Positions 10,340 through 19,860 of a stretch of 55,129 nucleotides of DNA are shown here, piece after piece. The position numbers and the translations under genes are program-made. This stretch comes from Methylomagnum ishizawai (lineage in GTDB: Bacteria > Pseudomonadota > Gammaproteobacteria > Methylococcales > Methylomonadaceae). The stretch covers positions 1 through 55,129 of the forward strand of contig CAMAVM010000019.1 in assembly GCA_945861705.1 (NCBI GenBank), written 5' to 3'. Below the pieces are notes generated by a model. It was not told where the DNA came from and did not search any database. It saw only the letters and a list, made by a program, of their open reading frames with translations. How positions within the stretch are numbered: the stretch's first letter is position 1; every line of letters starts with the position of its first letter.

Positions 10340-12190
10340 ATGCCCCGTAATTTAACCTATAAAGACAACCCAGAAGAAAGCTATCAGTTTCTGGCGCGCA
10401 TCATCTCTGCTTTTATTATTATCCTGTTATTGACGGCTGGTCTTGTTATTCGGCTGGTTTATCTGCAAGTCGCCGGTCATCAGCATTATGCGACCTTAGC
10501 TAAAGAAAACAGCATCAAAATCGAGCCCACTGTCCCTTCACGAGGCATTATCTACGACAAACGCGGCAATATTCTTGCAGAAAACACTCAAACGTACACC
10601 CTGGAACTTATTCCAGAACAAATCAGCGATTTGGATGACACGTTGATAAAGTTGAAAACTCTGCTTGACATTCCTGGTGAAAAAATAGAGCAGTTTCAAA
10701 AGCTTAGGAAAAGACAAAAGCATTTTACGAGCATTCCTCTGCTGACCAACATGACTGACGAAGAAGTGGCAAAATTTGCAGTCGTTAGACCTTTTTATCA
10801 TGGCACTGATGTCCAAGTTCGCCAGTCGAGAAACTATCCGTATGGTGAGTTGGCCGCCCATGTGGTTGGTTATGTCGGACGTATTAACGAAGAGGACATG
10901 AAAGAATTACCACTCGCTGAATACCGAGGCTCCACGTTTATCGGCAAATTGGGAATAGAAAGTGCTTATGAATCAGTGCTGCACGGGACTACAGGCTATT
11001 CAGAAATAGAAGTCAATGTCCAAGGTCGCCCATTAAAAACACTTAAGGAAGTCGATCCAGTAGCTGGAGCTAATCTCCATTTGAGCTTAGACATAGAATT
11101 GCAAAAGACTGCATACGATGCGCTAGAAAAGTACAATGGCGCGGTTGTCGCTATCGAAATCGAGACAGGGGGCGTGTTGACTTTCGTCAGTCGGCCAGGT
11201 TTTGATCCTAATCCCTTTGTGGTTGGAATTAGCAATAGTGCTTATCAAGCCTTGAATGCCTCACCCGACCAGCCTCTGTATAATCGCGCTTTACGTGGCT
11301 TATATCCGCCCGGCTCAACCATCAAACCGTTTATGGCATTGGCGGGGCTGGAATATGATGCAGTCGGCGCAAGGCAGCAACTTTTTTGCCCTGGCTATTA
11401 CCAGTTACCCAATGACAGCCACCATTATCGGGACTGGCGGAAAGGCGGTCATGGTTCGGTCAATGTCAGCGAGGGCATCACCCAGTCTTGTGATGTCTAT
11501 TTTTATCGCTTGGCAGGCATATTAGGTATAGACCGTATTCACAGTTTTTTGCAACAATTTGGTTTTGGCGAAAAAACAGGTATCGACTTGATGGGAGAAA
11601 AAGCGGGATTATTGCCTTCTAGGGAATGGAAAATGGCAAAAAAAGGTCAAGCCTGGTTTCCAGGTGAAACGGTCATTACAGGTATTGGACAAGGTTATCA
11701 TCAAGTTACGCCACTACAGCTTGCTAAAGCCACTGCCACTTTAGCGAATAATGGTAAAGTTGTGACACCACATTTGGTTGATAAGCTGGTTGCAGAGTCC
11801 ACCCGCAGTCCCAGTGCAAGCATTCCAAAATCCACTATTGCGTTAAAATCCGCTAATATTAAGACCATCATTGCTGCGATGGTGAATGTCGTCCACAGTA
11901 ATCGAGGGACTGCTAGAAGCATAGGGCTAGATATTAACTATCAAATCGCCGGTAAAACCGGCACCGCGCAAGTGATTAACATCAAGCAAAATGCCAGTTA
12001 TAACGAACATCAAATCGATTTTAAACAACGCGATCATGCCTTGTTTATATCGTTCGCACCTGCCGATAACCCAAAGATTGCCGTTGCGGTGATTGCCGAA
12101 AATGGCGGTCATGGTGGATCGGTAGCAGCACCCATTGCCGCCAAGGTTATCAAACAATATTTGCGCGATAAGCAAAATGCACAGCCATGA
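10340..12190 (+). CDS. mrdA: Penicillin-binding protein 2 (peptidoglycan D,D-transpeptidase MrdA)
   Basis: A 616-residue class B PBP that cross-links peptidoglycan during elongation, working with RodA. One N-terminal transmembrane helix (residues ~18-42) is followed by the PBP dimerisation domain with SRGIIYDKRGNILAENT (~residues 67-83) and the transpeptidase domain. Active-site motifs are visible: the SxxK serine in PPGSTIKPF (~residue 330), the second motif in TQSCDVYFY (~residue 385), and KTGTAQ (~residues 539-544). It overlaps mrdB by 4 bases. Confidence 0.97.
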   Translation: MPRNLTYKDNPEESYQFLARIISAFIIILLLTAGLVIRLVYLQVAGHQHYATLAKENSIKIEPTVPSRGIIYDKRGNILAENTQTYTLELIPEQISDLDDTLIKLKTLLDIPGEKIEQFQKLRKRQKHFTSIPLLTNMTDEEVAKFAVVRPFYHGTDVQVRQSRNYPYGELAAHVVGYVGRINEEDMKELPLAEYRGSTFIGKLGIESAYESVLHGTTGYSEIEVNVQGRPLKTLKEVDPVAGANLHLSLDIELQKTAYDALEKYNGAVVAIEIETGGVLTFVSRPGFDPNPFVVGISNSAYQALNASPDQPLYNRALRGLYPPGSTIKPFMALAGLEYDAVGARQQLFCPGYYQLPNDSHHYRDWRKGGHGSVNVSEGITQSCDVYFYRLAGILGIDRIHSFLQQFGFGEKTGIDLMGEKAGLLPSREWKMAKKGQAWFPGETVITGIGQGYHQVTPLQLAKATATLANNGKVVTPHLVDKLVAESTRSPSASIPKSTIALKSANIKTIIAAMVNVVHSNRGTARSIGLDINYQIAGKTGTAQVINIKQNASYNEHQIDFKQRDHALFISFAPADNPKIAVAVIAENGGHGGSVAAPIAAKVIKQYLRDKQNAQP

Positions 12191-13320
12191 ACAGTGAGTC
12201 CCGCCGTGAACAATTCCATACGCCCACGCTCACCGAGCGCATACTCGGCAAGCTGCATATTGATATTCCTTTATTTATCATCCTGCTGCTAATTTCATTA
12301 CTGAGTTTTATCATACTTTACAGTGCCGGAAGTCAGGAAATAGGGCTATTGGTACGACAAGCTTTTCGAGTTGGTTTGGCTTACTTACTGATGACAGTGC
12401 TGGCACACATTAATCCTTATCAATTCAAACGTTATTCAGCACTGCTATTTGGTATGGGTATTGCTTTGCTTGTTGCTGTATTGATTATGGGACATATCGG
12501 CAAGGGTGCACAACGCTGGCTAGATCTTGGTGTTTTTCGTTTTCAACCGTCGGAAATGATAAAAATCACCACCCCTATGATGATCGCTTGGTATCTTGCC
12601 GACCATGCGTTGCCCATAAAACCGCAACAACTCTTGATCTCAGGTATCTTAATCCTGATACCTACGCTATTAATAGCCAAACAACCTGATTTAGGTACGG
12701 CGATCTTGGTCGCGAGTTCTGGCGCGGCGGTGTTATTTTTTGCAGGATTATCCTGGCGCTTTATTTTGGCTATTATTGCCTCGCTGTCAGCATTAGCACC
12801 CATTGTCTGGCATTATTTTCTTCATGATTACCAGCGCGCCCGCATCATCACGCTTTTAGACCCAGAAGCCGATCCCTTGGGCAGGGGCTACCATATTATT
12901 CAATCTAAAATTGCCATAGGCTCAGGCGGCATCTACGGTAAAGGTTGGTTGGGCAGCAAACAGTCGGAGCTGGAATTTCTACCGGAAAGCTCGACCGATT
13001 TCATTTTTGCTGTATTTGCCGAAGAGTTCGGGCTGTTTGGCTGTCTCGGACTTATCGCGCTCTATCTTTTGGTTATTGGTCGTTGCCTATATATAGCATC
13101 ACAAGCCCAAGATACCTACAGTCGCTTGTTAGCGGGCAGTCTGGCGTTCACCTTTTTTGTCTATGTATTCGTCAATATAGGCATGGTTATTGGAGTTCTA
13201 CCCGTTGTTGGTGTACCTTTACCTATGATTAGCTATGGTGGTACCTCGGTTGTTACCTTATTGGCGGGTTTTGGTATTCTGATGTCTATCCATACCCATA
13301 AGAAACTTATTCCTCATTAA
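12187..13320 (+). CDS. mrdB: Peptidoglycan glycosyltransferase RodA
   Basis: A 377-residue SEDS-family polytopic protein with about ten transmembrane helices; RodA polymerises lipid II into glycan strands in complex with PBP2. The conserved stretches GKGAQRWLDLG (residues ~99-109), FQPSEMIKI, KQPDLGTAI (~residues 161-169), and the C-terminal GVPLPMISYGGTS are all present, including the catalytic-region Asp of QPDLGT. It starts inside the last codon of mrdA (ATGA overlap). Confidence 0.97.
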   Translation: MNSESRREQFHTPTLTERILGKLHIDIPLFIILLLISLLSFIILYSAGSQEIGLLVRQAFRVGLAYLLMTVLAHINPYQFKRYSALLFGMGIALLVAVLIMGHIGKGAQRWLDLGVFRFQPSEMIKITTPMMIAWYLADHALPIKPQQLLISGILILIPTLLIAKQPDLGTAILVASSGAAVLFFAGLSWRFILAIIASLSALAPIVWHYFLHDYQRARIITLLDPEADPLGRGYHIIQSKIAIGSGGIYGKGWLGSKQSELEFLPESSTDFIFAVFAEEFGLFGCLGLIALYLLVIGRCLYIASQAQDTYSRLLAGSLAFTFFVYVFVNIGMVIGVLPVVGVPLPMISYGGTSVVTLLAGFGILMSIHTHKKLIPH

Positions 13321-13324
13321 TGGC

Positions 13325-14353
13325 ATGAAATTTAAAGGATTTTTAGTTAAATTAGAGCTAATTTCCGCTTGTTTTGTACTATTGTCTTGTACCAATCCAG
13401 TCAAAAATCAGGAAACGGTTGACGGTTTTATCAGACAAATGGTGACTAAGCATCAATTTAATGAAACTGAACTTGTAGAATTATTCAAGCAGGTTGAACT
13501 GAAAGCTGAGATTATCCAAAAAATCTCAAAGCCCTCAGAAGCTATGCCTTGGTACAAATACCGCAAAATATTCCTGAAACAACCCCGAATTAAGGCGGGA
13601 GTGCAATTCTGGCACGAAAACGCCGAAACCTTGGCGGCAGTCGAAAAACATACCGGCGTATCTGCGGCAATTATCGTCGCCATTATCGGCGTTGAAACGC
13701 AATATGGGCAGCATACCGGTAATTATCGGGTGATTGATGCCTTATCCACACTTACCTTTGCATATCCACCCCGTAGCCAATTTTTTCGTAGCGAATTGGA
13801 AAATTTTTTATTACTTTGTAAAGAAGAACATATCGATCCCTTAATACCCACAGGTTCTTATGCAGGCGCAATGGGAATACCACAATTTATGCCGAGTAGC
13901 TATCGTAATTACTCCATTGATTTTAATGGAGATAACCGTCGAGATATTTGGCATAACTCAAAAGATGTCATTGCCAGTATTGCCAATTATTTTGCTAAAC
14001 ACGGTTGGCAATCAGGTCAAGCTATCGCCTTTCCATTGGGAGTAAGTAGTCAAAAAACGCACCAAAAGCTTTCCTTTCTTAAGGAAGATTTAAGATTAAT
14101 CAAGTCTAATCGAACAAACCCAAACATAAGTACACCTTTACTTTCAACCAAAAAAGCGAAAATTATCGCTTTTGAACAAGAGAACGGCGAAGAATTATGG
14201 GCAACATCAAACAATTTTTATGTGATTACCCGCTACAACCACAGTCCTCTCTATGCAATGGCTGTTTATCAGTTAAGCCTTGCCATTTCTAATTCAAGAG
14301 TTTCCCTCCCATATGAACAAAATCATAACCTTACCACTCGTCCTGGTACTTAG
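13325..14353 (+). CDS. mltB: Lytic murein transglycosylase B lipoprotein
   Basis: A 342-residue family GH103 lytic transglycosylase that cleaves glycan strands to 1,6-anhydro ends. The N-terminus (FVLLSC) carries a lipobox with Cys at about residue 22, so it should be an outer-membrane lipoprotein. The catalytic Glu sits in GVETQYGQHTG (~residue 123), and the GSYAGAMGIPQFMPSSYR segment is a family hallmark. The gene begins 4 bases after mrdB. Its last 41 bases overlap rlpA in another frame. Confidence 0.93.
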   Translation: MKFKGFLVKLELISACFVLLSCTNPVKNQETVDGFIRQMVTKHQFNETELVELFKQVELKAEIIQKISKPSEAMPWYKYRKIFLKQPRIKAGVQFWHENAETLAAVEKHTGVSAAIIVAIIGVETQYGQHTGNYRVIDALSTLTFAYPPRSQFFRSELENFLLLCKEEHIDPLIPTGSYAGAMGIPQFMPSSYRNYSIDFNGDNRRDIWHNSKDVIASIANYFAKHGWQSGQAIAFPLGVSSQKTHQKLSFLKEDLRLIKSNRTNPNISTPLLSTKKAKIIAFEQENGEELWATSNNFYVITRYNHSPLYAMAVYQLSLAISNSRVSLPYEQNHNLTTRPGT

Positions 14354-15176
14354 TAGTTGTTCCAGTAATCAGATAAAAACCAGTGAAACCCCAGTACCAA
14401 CACCGTTTATCTCCCACCAAGCTTCACCGCCCAAAGCCGCTTTGGTAGCCCTTGAATTGCCTAACCAAACAAAATACCAAGCCAGACATCACTCAATTAT
14501 CGAGTTGAGCAAGAATTCTCCACTGGATGCGAGAGATGTCGATAACAGTACTGAAACCGCGCAAAAAGAAAGCTGGTTGCCACGAATTGCCCGTTATCTC
14601 AAAAAAGGCGTTGCTTCTTGGTATGGACCTGGATTTCAAGGCAAAAAAACGGCAACTGGCGAAATATTCGATATGTATGAGATGACTGCCGCTCATAAAA
14701 CCTTACCTATTCCGTCTTACGCCCAAGTAACTAACCTGGAAAATAACAAAACCGTGGTCGTTCGCATAAACGACAGAGGACCTTTCGTAGGCAATAGACT
14801 GTTGGATTTATCCTATGCTGCCGCCAAAAAAATAGGTATTCAAAGCGAGGGAACTGGGAAAGTAGAAATCAAAGCTATCTCACAAATGCAAGCTCTGCCG
14901 CAAATCCAGAAAGCCGCCGAAAGTCAAAATAAAAAAGTGTATTTTCAAGTCGGTAGTTTTGGTAGCGAAAGCAAGGCACTAAAATTGCAGGATAAAATTT
15001 CCGCACATAATATGCCAGAACCCATCATCCACGCTACAAAGCACAGAAAAAACACCTTGTATAAAGTCCAAATGGGACCTATCAAATCCACACAAAATGC
15101 TGAAATACTAAGTGACCAATTGGCAAAAATCGGTATTAAAGACCCTCAGATAGTCACTGCAAGCAGACAAAATTAG
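14313..15176 (+). CDS. rlpA: Septal ring lytic transglycosylase RlpA, lipoprotein
   Basis: An RlpA-type protein of 287 residues when started at ATG 14313. This start gives a clean lipoprotein signal (MNKIITLPLVLVLSSCSS, lipobox LSSC); an upstream start at 14280 would add 11 residues that disrupt the signal. The double-psi beta-barrel domain runs from about residue 100 to 190 (ASWYGPGFQGKKTATGE, then the conserved RINDRGPF), and a C-terminal SPOR domain (KVYFQVGSFGSE onward, ~residues 208-282) binds denuded septal peptidoglycan. It overlaps the end of mltB by 41 bases. Confidence 0.93.
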   Translation: MNKIITLPLVLVLSSCSSNQIKTSETPVPTPFISHQASPPKAALVALELPNQTKYQARHHSIIELSKNSPLDARDVDNSTETAQKESWLPRIARYLKKGVASWYGPGFQGKKTATGEIFDMYEMTAAHKTLPIPSYAQVTNLENNKTVVVRINDRGPFVGNRLLDLSYAAAKKIGIQSEGTGKVEIKAISQMQALPQIQKAAESQNKKVYFQVGSFGSESKALKLQDKISAHNMPEPIIHATKHRKNTLYKVQMGPIKSTQNAEILSDQLAKIGIKDPQIVTASRQN

Positions 15177-15228
15177 ATTAACGCATGGTATAATTAGGCA
15201 TCGTTTTTACCGAAACCATGCTTAATAC

Positions 15229-16407
15229 ATGACTTATCTGAAAAGTTTTCTCACTTATCGCATTTTATTTCTATTTCTATTTCTATTCTTTACCTTTGTA
15301 AAGGTCAACGCCGAAGAAGCTGAAATACTCACGCCTTCTGCGCCCACCATTGCCGCCAGCAGTTACATTCTGCAAGATTACAATACCGGCAAAGTCCTCG
15401 CAGAAAACAATGCAGATGCAAAACTGGCTCCCGCCAGTCTTACCAAAATCCTGACGGTTTACGTTGTTTTCAAAGAAATCAAAAACGGTCACTTACATCT
15501 GGAAGATTTGGTAACTATCAGCCAGAATGCTTGGAAAACCAGCGGTTCAAAGATGTTTGTTAAGGTCAACGATCAAGTTAAGGTTGTAGACTTGCTTAAA
15601 GGTGTCATTATCCAATCTGGCAATGATGCCAGCGTCGCATTAGCAGAGCATGTGGCAGGTAACGAAGCCACTTTTGCAGAATTGATGAACCAACACGCTA
15701 CCCGTTTGGGTATGACCAATAGTCATTTCGAAAACAGCGACGGTCTTCCCGGCGAGAAACATTACACCTCCGCACGGGATCTCGGCATACTCACCACAGC
15801 ACTAATCAAAGAATTTCCTGAGTTCTACCCCTGGTTTTCGCAAAAAGAATTCACCTACAACAAAATTACCCAGCAAAATCGTAACATGCTGTTGGGGCGT
15901 GATGACTCGGTAGATGGCGTAAAAACCGGACATACTGAGGAAGCGGGTTATTGCTTGGTTGCTTCTGCGTTACGTAGCGGAATGCGCCTAATTTCGATAG
16001 TCATGGGTACCGAAAGCATGGTTGCACGGGCTAACGAAAACCAAACTCTACTTAATTACGGATTTCGTTTTTTTGAATCGCATCGTCTTTACGAGGGCAG
16101 AAAATCAATAAACGAAGCCAGAATCTGGAAAGGTGCTACTGAAAATATAGCATTGGGTTTGGCTGAGGATCTTTACGTCACCATTCCGCGTCGCCGTTAT
16201 AATGAATTGAAAGCCTCTATTAATGTTGATAAACAGATTATTGCGCCCGTAAAAGCAGGTGATAAATTAGGCTCAGTGACTGTCAAGCTTAAAGATGAGT
16301 TACTGACTACCAAAGACTTAATCGCACTTAATGAAGTCGAAAAAGGCGGCATATTCAGACGGCTTTATGATAGCGTGCTAATGATGATAAAGAAAAACAA
16401 TGGGTAA
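15229..16407 (+). CDS. dacA: D-alanyl-D-alanine carboxypeptidase (PBP5/6 type)
   Basis: A 392-residue DacA/DacC-type enzyme that trims the terminal D-Ala from pentapeptides in the periplasm. It has a signal peptide (residues 1-28, cleaved near VNAEE), the SxxK motif in APASLTKIL (~residue 65), SGN (~residue 128), and the KTG motif in DGVKTGHTEEAGYC (~residues 228-241). The C-terminal beta domain and a final amphipathic basic helix (RLYDSVLMMIKKN) match membrane-attached PBP5 homologues. The symbol dacA is by family; dacC cannot be ruled out. Its end overlaps the next gene by 8 bases. Confidence 0.94.
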   Translation: MTYLKSFLTYRILFLFLFLFFTFVKVNAEEAEILTPSAPTIAASSYILQDYNTGKVLAENNADAKLAPASLTKILTVYVVFKEIKNGHLHLEDLVTISQNAWKTSGSKMFVKVNDQVKVVDLLKGVIIQSGNDASVALAEHVAGNEATFAELMNQHATRLGMTNSHFENSDGLPGEKHYTSARDLGILTTALIKEFPEFYPWFSQKEFTYNKITQQNRNMLLGRDDSVDGVKTGHTEEAGYCLVASALRSGMRLISIVMGTESMVARANENQTLLNYGFRFFESHRLYEGRKSINEARIWKGATENIALGLAEDLYVTIPRRRYNELKASINVDKQIIAPVKAGDKLGSVTVKLKDELLTTKDLIALNEVEKGGIFRRLYDSVLMMIKKNNG

Positions 16408-17242
16408 TGAAATCGTTTACCTAAATGGTCAATACTTACCGTTAGCTGATGCCAAAATCTCGGTTATGGACAGGGGTTTTTTGTTTGGTGATGGTGTTTA
16501 TGAGGTCATCCCAGCCTATTTCGGGCATTTATTCCGTCTTGAAGATCACCTGGAACGCCTTGATAACAGCTTAAAATCCATCCGCTTGCAGAATCCACAT
16601 AGCCATGAGCAATGGCGCAACTTACTTGCCCCATTGCTTAAGCATGGCGAAGATCAATCCGTTTATCTCCAGATTACCCGTGGTGTTGCGCCCAAAAGAG
16701 ACCATGCGTTTCCCCAACATGTCACGGCTACCGTGTTTGCGATGGTGTCCGGCATTACTCCGCACGCTGATCCAGATAACGGTGTCAAAGCACTCAGCAT
16801 GGAAGATAGCCGTTGGAAGCTGTGCCATACCAAGGCAATCACCTTATTAGCCAACGTTCTGCTTAGGCAGGAAGCCATAGACCATGACTGCGCTGAGGCA
16901 ATCTTATTCAAAGACGGATATTTGACTGAAGGTGCAGCCAGCAATGTGTTTGTCGTAATCGGCGGTGTGTTGATGACACCACCTAAAAGTCCTGCAATTT
17001 TGCCAGGAATAACGCGAGATGTAATTTTAGAGATCGCCAGAAAAAATAACATTCCTTGCCGCGAACAGGCCATTTCTATGGATGATTTAAAGAAAGCGGA
17101 CGAAATATGGATAACCAGCTCCACCCGCGAAATCATCCCTGTAGTTGAACTGGATTCTGAAAAGATTGCAGACGGCAAACCAGGGTCGCTTTGGAAAATG
17201 TTTTACAAACTTTTCCAGGAACACAAAAAGTCTTTACGGTGA
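16400..17242 (+). CDS. dat: D-amino-acid transaminase (PLP fold type IV)
   Basis: A 280-residue class IV aminotransferase. The order of motifs (VMDRGFLFGDGVYEV near residue 23, the PLP lysine in CHTKAITLLANVL near residue 141, and EGAASNVFVV near residue 174) fits D-amino-acid transaminases, which make D-Ala and D-Glu, rather than branched-chain IlvE. Its place between the carboxypeptidase and the lipoate genes is common in gammaproteobacteria. Specificity for D-substrates is inferred from context and similarity; a 4-amino-4-deoxychorismate lyase is the main alternative. Confidence 0.85.
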   Translation: MGNEIVYLNGQYLPLADAKISVMDRGFLFGDGVYEVIPAYFGHLFRLEDHLERLDNSLKSIRLQNPHSHEQWRNLLAPLLKHGEDQSVYLQITRGVAPKRDHAFPQHVTATVFAMVSGITPHADPDNGVKALSMEDSRWKLCHTKAITLLANVLLRQEAIDHDCAEAILFKDGYLTEGAASNVFVVIGGVLMTPPKSPAILPGITRDVILEIARKNNIPCREQAISMDDLKKADEIWITSSTREIIPVVELDSEKIADGKPGSLWKMFYKLFQEHKKSLR

Positions 17243-17499
17243 GCGAGGAAACCAATTTTGAATTTCCTTGCCAGTTTGCCATTAAAGCAATGGGCAAAAG
17301 TGATTTTGAGTTTGATTTACTGGTCATTGAAATTGTCCGTCGTCACGTACCCGATAACGAAAAGGCAGTAACTACCAGACCGAGTAAAGATGGCAATTAT
17401 CTGGCGGTAACTGTCCTGATAGAAGCGTCCAGTAAACAACAACTGGATGCAATCTATCAAGATTTAACAGATCATCCGCTGGTTTTAATGGCTTTGTAA
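17239..17499 (+). CDS. YbeD/UPF0250 family protein (DUF493)
   Basis: A small cytoplasmic ferredoxin-like-fold protein that usually precedes lipB and is thought to regulate lipoate synthesis; the role is not proven. I prefer the GTG start at 17239, which overlaps the dat stop as GTGA and gives 86 residues, matching E. coli YbeD (87). The ATG at 17191 would add 16 residues read from inside dat. The family core FEFPCQFAIKAMG and VTVLIEASSKQQLDAIYQDL are present. Confidence 0.88.
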   Translation: MSEETNFEFPCQFAIKAMGKSDFEFDLLVIEIVRRHVPDNEKAVTTRPSKDGNYLAVTVLIEASSKQQLDAIYQDLTDHPLVLMAL

Positions 17500-17602
17500 A
17501 GACACGTAACAGCTTTCTACTCCCAGCTTGATAATTGAACTGAAACCCTTCGATACACTCAGGAAAGTTCTGTCGAAGCTCTTTGGCCTTTAGGCAAAAC
17601 CA

Positions 17603-18205
17603 TTGATAATCCGTGAACTTGGCTTGCAACCTTACGAAACCATCTGGCAAGATATGCAGCAATTCACCCAAAAACGCACGGACGAAACAAACGATGAAGT
17701 CTGGATTTTGGAACACCTACCCGTTTACACTTTGGGGTTGAATGGTAAAACGGAACACCTGTTGAACCCTGGCGACATACCTGTCATCCAGTGCGACAGG
17801 GGCGGACAAGTGACCTACCATGGGCCAGGACAATTGGTGGTTTATACCTTACTCGACATCAAGCGTTTGAAACTTGGAATACGGCAATTAGTGACGCTTT
17901 TGGAGCAGGCTATGATTACAACCTTAGCGCAATTCGACATAGCCGCCGTTGCCAAACCCGAAGCACCAGGCGTTTACGTCAATGACAAAAAAATCGGTTC
18001 CATCGGCATACGCATCAAAAACAACGCGAGTTATCATGGCATAAGTCTAAACAATAACATGGACTTATCACCATTCAATCATATCAATACTTGTGGTTTT
18101 AAGGATTTACGAGTAACACAATTGGCGGATTTTGGTGTTAATATCAGCACGGCTGATCTTGCCATTCCTGTGGTTAATGCGATTAACACATCACTTAAGC
18201 TATGA
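17603..18205 (+). CDS. lipB: Octanoyl-(acyl carrier protein):protein N-octanoyltransferase
   Basis: A 200-residue LipB that transfers octanoate from ACP to lipoyl domains. The conserved [16 protein letters not shown] (~residues 63-78), the catalytic lysine region [10 protein letters not shown] (~residues 127-136) and [11 protein letters not shown] are visible. The start is TTG at 17603: the conserved segment [18 protein letters not shown] precedes the first internal ATG, so the TTG is needed. The 100-base gap upstream contains an imperfect copy of the TTCGA...CTCAGGA repeat also seen at 47543. It overlaps lipA by 4 bases. Confidence 0.94.
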   Translation: MIIRELGLQPYETIWQDMQQFTQKRTDETNDEVWILEHLPVYTLGLNGKTEHLLNPGDIPVIQCDRGGQVTYHGPGQLVVYTLLDIKRLKLGIRQLVTLLEQAMITTLAQFDIAAVAKPEAPGVYVNDKKIGSIGIRIKNNASYHGISLNNNMDLSPFNHINTCGFKDLRVTQLADFGVNISTADLAIPVVNAINTSLKL

Positions 18206-19161
18206 ATAATCAAGCACCTTCGCGGTTCACACCCGAATCGCACCAACGCAATGCGGAAAAATTGGCGCGTATTCCGATCAAAGTCGAGCAGCCCGAAACA
18301 GTTTTACGTAAACCGGACTGGATACGCATCAAAATAACCGCCAGCGACGAAATCACCCGCGTCAAACAACTGCTCCGCGAACATAAGTTGCATACCGTCT
18401 GCGAAGAAGCCGCCTGTCCCAATTTAGCGGAATGCTTTCAGCACGGCACGGCAACCTTCATGATTATGGGCGACCTGTGTACCCGCCGCTGCCCATTTTG
18501 CGATGTCGCACACGGCAAACCACTACCGCTTGATAAGGAAGAGCCGCAGCATTTGGCGAATGCCATAAAAGCGATGGCACTCAAATACGTCGTCATTACC
18601 TCGGTTGATCGGGATGATTTACGCGACGGCGGGGCAGGGCATTTTGCCGATTGCATCAAGCAAATTCGTCAACAAACACCTGGCACTAAAATAGAAATCC
18701 TGGTACCTGACTTTCGTGGACGCATCGACAAAGCGGTTGCTATCCTGGCAAATGAGCCGTGCGATGTATTCAACCACAACCTGGAAACCGTACCCAGACT
18801 GTATAAACAAGTCCGTCCAGGTTCCGATTACCAAGGCTCGTTGAATCTGCTCAAGCAATTTCACGAAGTCCAACCAACTGTTCCCACCAAATCTGGTTTG
18901 ATGTTGGGAGTAGGAGAAGGAAAAACAGAAGTCCACCAAGTCATGCAGGATTTGCTGGCACATGGCTGCTCCATGTTGACCTTGGGGCAATACTTACAAC
19001 CCAGCAAAGCCCATCTCCCCGTCAAAGCCTACATTACCCCCGCCGAGTTTGACGAATACGGCAAGATTGCAAAGGCAATGGGTTTTAAACAAGTCGCCAG
19101 TGCGCCGATGGTGCGGTCATCCTATCATGCTGATTTGCAAGCAAAAGGAGTTGTTGGTTAA
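18202..19161 (+). CDS. lipA: Lipoyl synthase
   Basis: A 319-residue radical-SAM enzyme that inserts two sulfurs into octanoyl chains on lipoyl domains. Both iron-sulfur sites are visible: the auxiliary-cluster cysteines in [12 protein letters not shown] (~residues 64-75) and the radical-SAM CxxxCxxC in CTRRCPFC (~residues 93-100). A C-terminal RSSYHAD supplies the conserved serine ligand. It ends the lipoate group; nothing clearly co-transcribed follows. Confidence 0.97.
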   Translation: MNNQAPSRFTPESHQRNAEKLARIPIKVEQPETVLRKPDWIRIKITASDEITRVKQLLREHKLHTVCEEAACPNLAECFQHGTATFMIMGDLCTRRCPFCDVAHGKPLPLDKEEPQHLANAIKAMALKYVVITSVDRDDLRDGGAGHFADCIKQIRQQTPGTKIEILVPDFRGRIDKAVAILANEPCDVFNHNLETVPRLYKQVRPGSDYQGSLNLLKQFHEVQPTVPTKSGLMLGVGEGKTEVHQVMQDLLAHGCSMLTLGQYLQPSKAHLPVKAYITPAEFDEYGKIAKAMGFKQVASAPMVRSSYHADLQAKGVVG

Positions 19162-19310
19162 TGATAATTCCAATGACAGATTGAACCTACATCGCTAAAC
19201 ATTACAGATTACGCGCAATTTCAGGGAAAATTTCAGATACCGTTTGTTCTAGTTTGATCGGCGTTATTAAGTTATCTTCATTCAATGAATTGCCGCTATT
19301 ATGTCTCTGA

Positions 19311-19349
19311 CGCACATGACAACTGACTAAATTTATGCTGTCATGTGCG
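19311..19349. promoter_or_regulatory. Perfect inverted repeat at the start of the 19351 gene
   Basis: The 11-bp arms CGCACATGACA (19311-19321) and TGTCATGTGCG (19339-19349) are exact inverted repeats separated by 17 bases. The right arm contains the GTG at 19345 and ends one base before the ATG at 19351. It could be an operator or an RNA hairpin that controls translation of the downstream gene. No clear ribosome site lies between it and the ATG. Confidence 0.5.
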
Positions 19350-19350
19350 A

Positions 19351-19860
19351 ATGGCTTCTAATCTCGGTATTAAATTAAATAGACTCATCAAAGAACATGC
19401 GTATGTAGGTGGATCCCTACTCCGACTGCAAAAGAAAGCTGAAGATCTGCGGGTTGAGTATGAAGCTGCGGTAACTGCCGTTAACGAGGCTAACGATTAC
19501 CGGGAAGTGCTGGGGAAAAAGATTGAGGAATTATCAGCTATCAATCTTGATGACATACGCAAGATTAAAGAAACACCTCGTAAGACAGACCAACCGCTAG
19601 GTTCGCTTACACGTGAATTGATTAGAGTGCTGAAAAGTATTGATGGACCAATTACAACAGGTGAATTGGTTCAGTACATAGTCAAGTTATATGGCTATCC
19701 TTACAATACCCTAGCTGAACGTCGGGCGACTCGCAATGCAATTACAGGGCCTCTCAATTTATTTAGTAAACGGGGTGCTGTGATTCGCATGCCTTGCCTA
19801 GAAGGATCTCAGCAAGGGCGTTGGCAATGGGTTCATCATGCTACTGACAATCAACCCTGA
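19351..19860 (+). CDS. Hypothetical coiled-coil protein
   Basis: A protein of 169 residues that I do not recognise by name. Residues ~20-70 (LLRLQKKAEDLRVEYEAAV and onward) should form a coiled coil, and residues ~85-160 (TRELIRVLKSIDGPITTGEL and following) look like a winged-helix DNA-binding fold. The start may be the GTG at 19345 or the ATG at 19351. Its stop lies inside the last codons of the convergent transposase gene (10-base overlap), so its C-terminus may be affected by the insertion. Probably cytoplasmic and possibly DNA-binding, by inference only. Confidence 0.65.
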   Translation: MASNLGIKLNRLIKEHAYVGGSLLRLQKKAEDLRVEYEAAVTAVNEANDYREVLGKKIEELSAINLDDIRKIKETPRKTDQPLGSLTRELIRVLKSIDGPITTGELVQYIVKLYGYPYNTLAERRATRNAITGPLNLFSKRGAVIRMPCLEGSQQGRWQWVHHATDNQP

